A stretch of 9,404 nt of DNA. Origin: Gammaproteobacteria bacterium (GTDB lineage: Bacteria > Pseudomonadota > Gammaproteobacteria > Pseudomonadales > Azotimanducaceae). Under the pieces are notes generated by a model. The model did no database searches and had not been told where the DNA came from. It saw nothing but the letters and a program-made list of their open reading frames with translations. Both the position numbers and the translations under genes were made by a program. The stretch is from positions 1 through 9,404 of the forward strand of contig JAPOYW010000632.1 of assembly GCA_026706425.1 (NCBI GenBank), given 5' to 3'. This document shows positions 1-5,477 of the stretch, one piece after another (positions within the stretch are counted from its first letter, which is position 1; each line of letters starts with the position of its first letter).

Positions 1-2
1 CG

Positions 3-674
3 TCGAAGCTGCTGTGGCTGTTCGATACCCGGATGCACAACCACTATCGGAACACGTTGCGCCGCTTGGAGGAGGCCCGCGACCTGAGTCGCCGCTTCAC
101 GAACCTGGGCCGCATCATCAACTACGTGCAGGATGCGACCACGCCGGTACATGTCGTGCCGGTCTACACAACGCGGTGGTGGCGGTTCAGCGTGGCCGAC
201 CGGTTCAACGGGTTTCCCGTGGATGCCGAAGGCGTGACTGCGGCGCTCGGCGAGGATTGCTCGGCGATCCGCAGCACGGACGTGGGATTCGAAAACCTTC
301 TCGTCGCGACCGCCGAACGCACCATCGACTCGGTGACCGGGTCCATTCCCGGCTTGCCGGTGAGTTGGGAGGCGTTCTGGGAACTCAGCGACGATCCCGA
401 GGATTTCGGGCGCTACGGCAACGCCGGCAACAATTTCGGCCGGGAAGTGCGTTTCCGATGCGACCGTCCGGAGGATGGCCGTCGGAAGAACTGCGTGCTC
501 GTCCAGAACGATCCGCTTTACCGCGAGTACGCCCAGGAACGCCATCTCGATGCGGTGCAGGCGACGATCACCGCGATGGCCATGATGCAGGAGCGCGTCC
601 ACGGTTCCGCGACAGCGTCTTCCGGAACGCCCTCGGCGGCGCATCCTCCAGTCCGCACCGTCGCCTTGCGGTAA
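3..674 (+). CDS. Zinc phospholipase C / S1-P1 nuclease-like protein, 5'-truncated
   Basis: The reading frame is open from the left edge (SKLLWLFDTRMHNHY...) and ends at TAA, so the true start lies outside the window; the first internal ATG at 33 is probably not the start. About 223 residues are visible. The segment LGRIINYVQDATTPVH (about residues 36-51 of the visible part) resembles the HYxxDxxxPxH signature of the zinc-dependent phospholipase C / S1-P1 nuclease superfamily, in which the His, Asp and final His bind a trinuclear zinc site. Here Asp and the last His are present, but the position before Tyr is Asn instead of His. The following VVPVYTTRWWRFSVADRF is Trp-rich. The C-terminal 25 residues are Ser/Thr/Pro/Ala-rich and look unstructured. 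Members of this superfamily are usually exported, but the N-terminus is missing, so a signal peptide cannot be judged. Family assignment rests on this one motif. It is followed 7 bases later by an LLM oxidoreductase on the same strand. Confidence 0.6.
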   Translation, partial: SKLLWLFDTRMHNHYRNTLRRLEEARDLSRRFTNLGRIINYVQDATTPVHVVPVYTTRWWRFSVADRFNGFPVDAEGVTAALGEDCSAIRSTDVGFENLLVATAERTIDSVTGSIPGLPVSWEAFWELSDDPEDFGRYGNAGNNFGREVRFRCDRPEDGRRKNCVLVQNDPLYREYAQERHLDAVQATITAMAMMQERVHGSATASSGTPSAAHPPVRTVALR

Positions 675-681
675 CCGCCGA

Positions 682-1611
682 ATGCATCTGGGCCTGACCC
701 CTTGGCGGATATCGGGCCAAGTCGATGCCCATGCGCTGGCCCGCCAGGCGGCGTTGGCGGAGGAGTGGGGCTACGAGTCCTTCTGGCTGCCGGAGAGCCA
801 TTTCGCCGGCGATGCCGCGATTCCCGACCCGCTGATGCTGCTGGCGGCGGTCTCTGCACGCACGCGGACGATTCGGCTCGGGACGACATCGTACCTGCTG
901 CCGCTGCGCCATCCCCTGCAGGCCGCCGAACAGGTCGCGGTTCTTGACCGGCTCTCGGGGGGACGGGTGATCCTGGGTGTGGGACGCGGCTATCAACCGA
1001 CCATGTTCGACGCCTTCGAGGTGTCGAGGAAGGACAAGCGGCGCTTGTTCGAGGCGTGTCTGACCACGATGCAGCGTGCCTGGAAGGGAGAACCGGTGGG
1101 TGACGGCTCGGGAGAGGCGCGGCTGTCGCCGTTGCCTGTTCAGGAACCCCATCCGCCTGTTTGGGTTGCCGCGTTCGGGCCGAAGGCGCTCGCCCAGGCG
1201 GGACGATTGGGTTTGCCGTATCTCGCCTCGCCCATGGAGCCCTTGGGGAGGCTGCGCGAAAACCTCCGGCGCCACGGCGAAGCGTGCGAAGCGGCGGGCG
1301 TGGCGCGGCCGGTGGAGGTTCCGATCATGCGAACCCTGTTCGTGTCCGATGACCGCGGGCTCGTCGCCCAGGTGCGAGAGCAGCTAGGCCTCGCTGCGCG
1401 GCAGTTGGCGAGCGTTGGACGCCCCGGGGTATCCCTCGAAGCGGATGATTGGGCGATCGTCGGGGATCCATCGGCTGTGGCCGACAAGGTTGCGGCTTAC
1501 CGGGAGACTCTGGGCATGACCCATCTGGTCGTCACGAGGCTGCGAATCGGTCGCGTCGAGACGGCGGCGTTGGAACGATCCGTCCGTACCGCCGCCGCGC
1601 TGCTTCAATAG
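682..1611 (+). CDS. LLM-class (luciferase-like) flavin-dependent oxidoreductase
   Basis: A 309-residue protein, normal length for the bacterial luciferase-like (LLM) TIM-barrel family, whose members use FMN or F420 to oxidise or reduce small molecules; the substrate cannot be read from the sequence. Family features in order: an N-terminal strand and helix followed by GYESFWLPESHF (about 29-40), RTIRLGTTSYLLPLRHP (about 62-78), and AVLDRLSGGRVILGVGRGY (about 86-104), which carries the conserved L-D-x-L-S-x-G-R and G-x-G-R-G segments. A later barrel strand, HPPVWVAAFGP, starts near residue 157. The ATG was chosen because it lies 7 bases after the preceding stop and the protein begins directly with the first barrel strand (MHLGLTP). 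The Shine-Dalgarno is weak, so translation may be coupled to the upstream gene. The 3' end overlaps the convergent transporter gene by 7 bases. Confidence 0.9.
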   Translation: MHLGLTPWRISGQVDAHALARQAALAEEWGYESFWLPESHFAGDAAIPDPLMLLAAVSARTRTIRLGTTSYLLPLRHPLQAAEQVAVLDRLSGGRVILGVGRGYQPTMFDAFEVSRKDKRRLFEACLTTMQRAWKGEPVGDGSGEARLSPLPVQEPHPPVWVAAFGPKALAQAGRLGLPYLASPMEPLGRLRENLRRHGEACEAAGVARPVEVPIMRTLFVSDDRGLVAQVREQLGLAARQLASVGRPGVSLEADDWAIVGDPSAVADKVAAYRETLGMTHLVVTRLRIGRVETAALERSVRTAAALLQ

Positions 1612-2396
1612 CGCGCGTCGGATGCGGCCATCACCGCATCGTCGCCAGGGCCGACCTCCTCGTTCCTGGCAATGCCGAGGAACGGTCGCAGCCAACCCAC
1701 GAGGAGGTAGATCGGACCCGTGTCGACCAAGGCGACGATCACCTTGAACGCATAGCCCGAGGCGATGAACGTGAGCAACTGCGGCCATAGCGGCTCGGAG
1801 TCGGCGATGGGCAGCGCGTTCGCGCAGAAGTGGGTTATCAGGATCACGGCCGTCGTGTCGACGAGTTGACTCACCAGCGTCGATCCGTTGTTCCGCAGCC
1901 AAAGATGGCGACCGCCGGTCAGCCACTTCCAGAGGTGGAACAACTGCACGTCGCACCATTGCGCAACGAGATACGCGATCATCGATGCCGTCACCGCGCC
2001 GAAGGCGAGGGTGCGAACCTCGAAGAACACGGGAACCCGGCCGGCTTCGTCGGGGACGAGTTCACCGGTCGCCGGGTCGAGTGCCTCGAAACCCGGGAGC
2101 GCGCCGCCAAGCCACATCACGAACATCACCCAGATGTTGAGGAGCAGGCCGACGAAGACGACTTCCGTGGCACGCTTGCGGCCGTAGAGTTCGCTGATCA
2201 GGTCGGTGCAGATGAAGGTGATCGGATAGGGCAGGACCCCGATCGCCACCACCATCGGTATCTCCAGGCCGAAGATGCTGAACGAAAGGTCGATGAATCG
2301 GCTGATGCCGAGGATGTTCAGCATCGCCAGCGTGCCGAGGAATATCCCGGCCAGCACGAGGAACACCCGCTGCCGCCGCCTTCGGAAATCCGCCAT
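1605..2396 (-). CDS. yhhQ: Queuosine precursor transporter, YhhQ/VUT (DUF165) family
   Basis: A 263-residue polytopic inner-membrane protein. YhhQ imports the queuosine precursors preQ0/preQ1. About six hydrophobic segments are visible: roughly 11-31, 44-63, 75-97, 128-150, 180-197 and 208-235. Family hallmarks are PYPITFICTDLISELYG (about 57-73), the D-x-x-L-F-x-x-W-K-W block, LWLRNNGST...QLVDT (about 166-182), and a late KVIVALVDTGPIYLL (about 220-234). A longer loop after the third segment (about 99-125, rich in Pro, Asp and Glu) is unusual. The ATG start is supported by AAAGGAG eight bases upstream (2405-2411). It lies 94 bases downstream of the SDR gene on the same strand with no convincing terminator between, so it could be read as the last gene of the CULT-HAD-PTPS-SDR cluster. 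The short tail after the last helix is acidic. Confidence 0.9.
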   Translation of the reverse strand: MADFRRRRQRVFLVLAGIFLGTLAMLNILGISRFIDLSFSIFGLEIPMVVAIGVLPYPITFICTDLISELYGRKRATEVVFVGLLLNIWVMFVMWLGGALPGFEALDPATGELVPDEAGRVPVFFEVRTLAFGAVTASMIAYLVAQWCDVQLFHLWKWLTGGRHLWLRNNGSTLVSQLVDTTAVILITHFCANALPIADSEPLWPQLLTFIASGYAFKVIVALVDTGPIYLLVGWLRPFLGIARNEEVGPGDDAVMAASDARY

Positions 2397-2490
2397 CGAC
2401 TATTCTCCTTTACCGCGGCAAGAGGCTCTCGCTCGAGTCGAATGTCGATGCCGTATTGTCGTCATCGCTCGACGGACCAAGGTGCCACCG

Positions 2491-3186
2491 CTAGCGCTCT
2501 ATCTGGCCGAGGTTTGCGTGGATGACGCTGCCGTTGATGACGGGCGTCCTGGCGGCCCAGAACAGGGTTCCGGCGATTTCGCCGGGATCGATCAGTCGGT
2601 TGAAAGCCGACATGCCGCGCACCGCATCCATCGCCTCGGGCGGGACGTGGGCGCGCAGCATCTCGGTATCGGTGAAGCCGGGGCAGATGCACGCGGTGTG
2701 GATGCCCGTGCCCGCGAGATCCTGGCATAGGGCACGCATCATGCCGACTTGGGCGTGTTTGGTGAGTACGTAGGAATAGCTGCCGGGCACGGCCTTCTCG
2801 GCCAACGTGGAGGCGACGAAGAGGACGCACGAACCCTCGCCCATATGGGGAACGATGAGCCGGTTGAGGGAGTTGATGCCCACCACGTTGACTTCGAGGA
2901 CCGCCCGCAGGTCGTCGCTCGACGTGTTGTCGGCGGTATCGTTGGCGAGACGCGAGGCGTTGTGGATGAGCGCGGTTTCGCTGGCGGCCTCGAGGTGCGG
3001 CGTGAGTTGGGGGCCAAGGACATCCGCGAAGTCGGGGTCCGCCAGGTCGCAACGCAGATCGACGATGCCGGACAGGGGACAGCGACGCCTGGAAAGGTTC
3101 ACCACCTGGTAGCCGGCGTCGAGGAAGCGCTCGGCGGTTGCGAGGCCGATTCCCGCGCTCGACCCCGAGACGACGGCTAGCTTCAA
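2491..3186 (-). CDS. Short-chain dehydrogenase/reductase (SDR)
   Basis: A 231-residue classical SDR, an NAD(P)(H)-dependent Rossmann-fold oxidoreductase. Visible motifs are the nucleotide loop GSSAGIG (residues 8-14), Arg-rich residues after the second strand (SRRR, about 32-35) that favour NADP(H), DLAD near 47, HNAS near 75 in place of NNAG, a Ser in VAST near 124, and the catalytic YVLTK (YxxxK) about 15 residues later. ICPGFTDTEM follows (about 162-171), and the C-terminal VINGSVIHANLGQ matches the usual last strand. The start is TTG at 3186-3184, giving MKLAVVSG, the normal SDR N-terminus. This TTG shares bases with the TGA of the upstream PTPS gene, indicating translational coupling. 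A longer upstream frame would run through that gene out of frame and has no SDR content. Its position beside a pterin-enzyme homologue makes a pteridine or sepiapterin-like substrate possible, but no substrate signature is visible. Confidence 0.9.
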   Translation of the reverse strand: MKLAVVSGSSAGIGLATAERFLDAGYQVVNLSRRRCPLSGIVDLRCDLADPDFADVLGPQLTPHLEAASETALIHNASRLANDTADNTSSDDLRAVLEVNVVGINSLNRLIVPHMGEGSCVLFVASTLAEKAVPGSYSYVLTKHAQVGMMRALCQDLAGTGIHTACICPGFTDTEMLRAHVPPEAMDAVRGMSAFNRLIDPGEIAGTLFWAARTPVINGSVIHANLGQIER

Positions 3187-3716
3187 CGTCCCGTCCCCCC
3201 GGCTGTGCAGCCGGCGTCGGCCGACCACTTCGTCTCTGCCCACTGGCCGGGGCCCGACGACAATCGCAGGGTGAGCGTCTCCACGGGTAGCGAAGCGAAG
3301 CCGTCGTCGCCGGTCAGGGCGGCGGTGAACCAATGCGCCAGTTCCTCGACGGTGACGTTTCGGATCGGCAGGAGTGTCACATCGCGATGCGCGAACCGGA
3401 GTGTTTCGTCGGCGAACGCGACGACGACTTCGTCGGATTCCTCTTGGATCCTGAGATGCGGCGACTGCGCGGCGATGAGCAGGGTTTCGTCCAGTGAGTC
3501 GCACAGCGACCGGAGTCTGTCCTTGAGCAGAGTGTAGTCGAAGCACAGGCCGTTGGCGTCGATTGGTCCGCCTGCGCAAGCTTCGACGAAGAAATTGTGG
3601 CCGTGCAGGTTTTCGCGCCGGTTCGCCGAGAAGATCGTGAAGTGAGCCGCCGAGAAGTGCATGTCCTCCTTGGCGAGTTGGATGGAAGCGCGGCGTATTT
3701 CCTCGCCTGCGTCCAC
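3183..3716 (-). CDS. PTPS/QueD-family pterin enzyme with Glu (ExxHGH) active site
   Basis: A 177-residue protein of the 6-pyruvoyl-tetrahydropterin synthase / 6-carboxytetrahydropterin synthase family, T-fold enzymes acting on dihydroneopterin triphosphate. Zinc ligands are present: His25 in FSAAHF and His38/His40 in LHGH. At the catalytic cysteine position (CxxxHGH in QueD) there is Arg34, followed by Glu35, giving ExxHGH. In the PTPS-III branch a Glu replaces or accompanies this Cys, and some members replace FolB in folate synthesis. The Asp-His pair of QueD reads Asp76-Glu77 (SLDETLL), and the C-terminal pterin-anchoring Glu region reads SSGPGQWAE. LLPIRNVTVEELA (about 115-127) is the conserved late segment. 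So it is probably not a normal QueD. The GTG start follows the HAD stop directly and has GAGGAG five bases upstream. ATG19 is an alternative, but its AGGAGG lies only two bases away. Confidence 0.85.
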   Translation of the reverse strand: MDAGEEIRRASIQLAKEDMHFSAAHFTIFSANRRENLHGHNFFVEACAGGPIDANGLCFDYTLLKDRLRSLCDSLDETLLIAAQSPHLRIQEESDEVVVAFADETLRFAHRDVTLLPIRNVTVEELAHWFTAALTGDDGFASLPVETLTLRLSSGPGQWAETKWSADAGCTAGGTGR

Positions 3717-4457
3717 CTAGTCTCCTCTTCCTTGCGAGGGGCAAGCCCCTCGCGCTCCCCCGCTGAGGGCTCCGGTCCTGGTTCCGACGAACGCGTCGGC
3801 GAACGCCGCGAGGGAATCGAACGTCCACGTGGGGCTCGCCCTGACTCGCCGGGCGGCGTTGTTGCCGCGTTGAATCCAGACCGTGTCGAGACCGAGCGAC
3901 GATGCCGGCGCGATGTCGTGGTAGAGGCTTTGGGCGACGTGCAGAACCCGGGCGCCGTCGACGGCTCGCCGCGCCGCGTCGAACATCCTGGGGTCGGGCT
4001 TGTAGGCGCCGACGTCCTCGGCGGTGATGACGTGTTTGAACTCGGCACCGAGCTTGGCGGCGGTCCTCGCGAAGATGGCGTTGTCGACGTTGGAGACGAC
4101 CGCGAGGTCAACGCGTTCGCCCAACCGCGCGAGGGCTTCGACGGTATCCGGGAACGGCGCCCAGTCCCCGGCGCTCCCGGCGAACGCATCGAGCATCGCA
4201 TCGGTGGGCGAAAAGGCGAGGCGGTCGCCGAGCCGACGCAGGATCTCGCGCAGCACGTCGGCGTAGGCGACGCCGTCCCGTTGAATCTCCGGCTCGGTCT
4301 CGGCGAAGAACTCGAGCAGAAAGTCGTCGATCACATGGGCATCGCGTTCGAGCAACAACGGCTGCAGGTGTCCGACGATGCCGGCCCCCCAGTCGATCAG
4401 CGTGCCATAGCAATCGAGGGTGAGGACGTCGTAGTCGCCCGCGTTTGGATCGGCCAT
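3717..4457 (-). CDS. HAD-superfamily hydrolase, haloacid dehalogenase type II-like
   Basis: A 246-residue HAD-family hydrolase. Motif I is LDCYGTLIDW, with nucleophile Asp15 and Tyr17 where phosphatases usually have a second Asp; this DxYGT form is typical of 2-haloacid dehalogenase-like members. Motif II is Ser122-Asn123 (VVSNVDN), motif III Lys153 (AYKPDP), and motif IV Asp181 (YHDIAPASSLGLDT). Residues about 20-100 form the helical cap. The substrate is unknown: dehalogenase, phosphatase and other activities all occur in this subfamily. The family fold should end near residue 225; the extra tail of about 20 residues is Gly/Arg/Ala-rich and its DNA contains a perfect 9-bp inverted repeat (3734-3753), suggesting a small repeat has extended the 3' end. 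The ATG lies three bases after the CULT gene's stop, and the stop codon abuts the next gene's GTG, so it is the second gene of the operon. Confidence 0.9.
   Translation of the reverse strand: MADPNAGDYDVLTLDCYGTLIDWGAGIVGHLQPLLLERDAHVIDDFLLEFFAETEPEIQRDGVAYADVLREILRRLGDRLAFSPTDAMLDAFAGSAGDWAPFPDTVEALARLGERVDLAVVSNVDNAIFARTAAKLGAEFKHVITAEDVGAYKPDPRMFDAARRAVDGARVLHVAQSLYHDIAPASSLGLDTVWIQRGNNAARRVRASPTWTFDSLAAFADAFVGTRTGALSGGARGACPSQGRGD
3722..3731 (-). promoter_or_regulatory. Ribosome binding site deciding the GTG start of the PTPS-like gene
   Basis: On the minus strand GGAAGAGGAG lies inside the last codons of the HAD gene, with its 3' end five bases before the GTG at 3716. This is ideal Shine-Dalgarno spacing and the reason for choosing the GTG over the internal ATG at 3662. 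Confidence 0.6.
3734..3753. repeat. Perfect 9-bp inverted repeat with AA loop in the 3' end of the HAD gene
   Basis: GCGAGGGGC - AA - GCCCCTCGC is a perfect palindrome with a 2-base loop. It lies inside the HAD coding frame (codons about 235-242) and 18 bases before the start of the PTPS-like gene. It looks like a small palindromic repeat that has been absorbed into the reading frame. It is not followed by a T-run on either strand, so it is unlikely to be an intrinsic terminator. Confidence 0.65.
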
Positions 4458-4460
4458 TGC

Positions 4461-4850
4461 TCAGCCCGCCTGGACGCGGTCGAGAATGAGGCCGTAGAAG
4501 TGTTCGCCCGGTCGTTCGAAGAGCCATCCCAGGTGAGTGTCGCAGTTGCCGCAGTTGGCCAGCCGCCAACTGAAGCCCTTGAACCAGCTGTCCGCGGAGT
4601 GGTGACCCCCGCTGATTGCGCATCCGTGGGCGTCGCTGTGGCAGCCGAAATGGTGGACATAGCCGTAGGGATTCGTACAGGTGTGGAGGAACGAACCGTT
4701 CACCTCGATGCGATCCTGGATGTGGCCGACCAGGTGCGAGCAGGCCGCGCAGAACAGGAAGCCCTCTTTCGGCCGCGTGTTCTCGTCGACGATCTCGGCA
4801 ACCCCGAGATCGGAATCCGGACTGTTCAGGTCTTCTTGTTCGCCACTCAT
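4461..4850 (-). CDS. Stand-alone CULT-domain (cereblon-type ligand-binding) protein
   Basis: A 129-residue protein that is essentially one CULT domain, the thalidomide- and cyclic-imide-binding domain of cereblon, also known as single-domain proteins in bacteria such as MsCI4 of Magnetospirillum. Zinc ligands are Cys34/Cys37 (FCAAC) and Cys100/Cys103 (CGNC). The aromatic cage is Trp89, Trp95 and Trp109 (SWFKGFSW and LGWLF), with spacings of 6 and 14 identical to Trp380/386/400 of human cereblon; Phe111 matches its Phe402. The TNPYGYVH segment (59-66) matches NPHGYVH of cereblon. There is no Lon-like domain or signal peptide, so it is cytosolic and binds a ligand without obvious catalysis. The first 15 residues are acidic and unlike the domain. 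ATG 4850 was chosen because GGAG lies upstream at a normal distance and the longer frame enters the transposon scar. It is the first gene of the minus-strand cluster. No clear promoter is seen in the 4851-4920 leader. Confidence 0.92.
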   Translation of the reverse strand: MSGEQEDLNSPDSDLGVAEIVDENTRPKEGFLFCAACSHLVGHIQDRIEVNGSFLHTCTNPYGYVHHFGCHSDAHGCAISGGHHSADSWFKGFSWRLANCGNCDTHLGWLFERPGEHFYGLILDRVQAG

Positions 4851-4917
4851 GCCGTCTCCGTGAACCGTCTCGACAGGTCGCCGCGCAGCACTCAAGTCGG
4901 ATTTTGCCCAAACAATC

Positions 4918-5443
4918 CAACAACTTCCATTGCGTCGGTCAGCTGGAGCGCGACGTCGCGCCGCTACTGCCGGCCGGGACGCCGGTATGGCTGCGGGCGG
5001 AACAACGCGTACTACCGGGCGGGGCAAGCTGTCGCGTACTGCCGGGCGCGGGGTGGGACTACTCGGTGAGCGTGACGGACCCGCGCAAGCGGGTGCCGGT
5101 GCTGGACGGGATCGACGACCAGCCCGACGCGGCGTGGACGCACATCGGCCTGGGCGAGGAGGCGGTCGTCATGCGGCACCGCCCGGCGGGCTGGGAGGCG
5201 GAGCAGAGCTACGTGGTGGTGCGCCGGCTGCACGAGTCCGGCCAGGGCCAGCTGTTCCCGGCGTACACGGTGATCCTGGTCTCGCGCGACGACCTGCCGG
5301 TCGACGAACCGGTACGCCGGCACCGCGGCAAGCAGGGCCACCAGAACGCCTTCAAGGGCCCGCTGATCGACCTGGATCTCCATCATCCGCCGTACCGGCG
5401 GTTCCGGGCGAACCAGGCGTTCTACGTCTGCGGCCAGTTGTCG
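4918..5443 (+). mobile_element. IS1380-family transposase remnant, truncated at both ends with frameshifts
   Basis: About 175 codons of a DDE transposase of the IS1380 type. Recognisable segments are LLPAGTPVWLRA, NAYYRAGQAVAYCRARG, WDYSVSVTD, EEAVVMRHRPAGWE, TVILVSRDDLP, RHRGKQGHQNAFKGPLIDL and FRANQAFYVCGQL. The reading frame changes twice. One extra A at 5001-5002 shifts the NAYYRAG stretch out of frame with its start, and one missing G in the run at 5050-5053 restores the frame. The N-terminal half of the transposase, the C-terminal end and both terminal inverted repeats are absent, so the element is dead. It lies immediately upstream of the CULT operon, on the opposite strand, and ends about 35 bases before the start of the orphan secreted-protein gene. 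The exact edges are uncertain by about 10 bases. Confidence 0.8.
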
Positions 5444-5477
5444 GTGGCACCCTCTTGTGTGTCAGTCTCGAGGCGAA

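Noticed and set aside
2397..2490. Terminator or promoter between the SDR and transporter genes
   Set aside because: Only short palindromes (CTCGAG, AGCGCT) without a T-run, and no convincing -35/-10 pair, could be found.
2491..3186. SDR as FolM/pteridine reductase (PTR1 type)
   Set aside because: The nucleotide loop is GSSAGIG, not the TGxxxRxG loop of that subfamily.
3183..3716. Naming the PTPS gene queD
   Set aside because: The catalytic Cys, the His of the Asp-His pair and the pterin-anchoring Glu of QueD are all replaced, so the standard QueD reaction cannot be assumed.
2491..3828. A 445-codon minus-strand frame as one fusion protein
   Set aside because: Only its last 231 codons are a protein family (SDR). 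The upstream part is Arg-rich and runs out of frame through the PTPS and HAD genes.
4851..5027. Longer N-terminus for the CULT protein
   Set aside because: The added 59 residues are Arg/Pro-rich, run antisense into the IS remnant and do not resemble CULT proteins. The ATG at 4850 has a good ribosome binding site.
3597..5069. A 490-codon plus-strand open frame
   Set aside because: It is antisense to the HAD and CULT genes, whose motifs are on the minus strand. Only its last 25 or so codons are meaningful, as the shifted frame of the IS1380 remnant.
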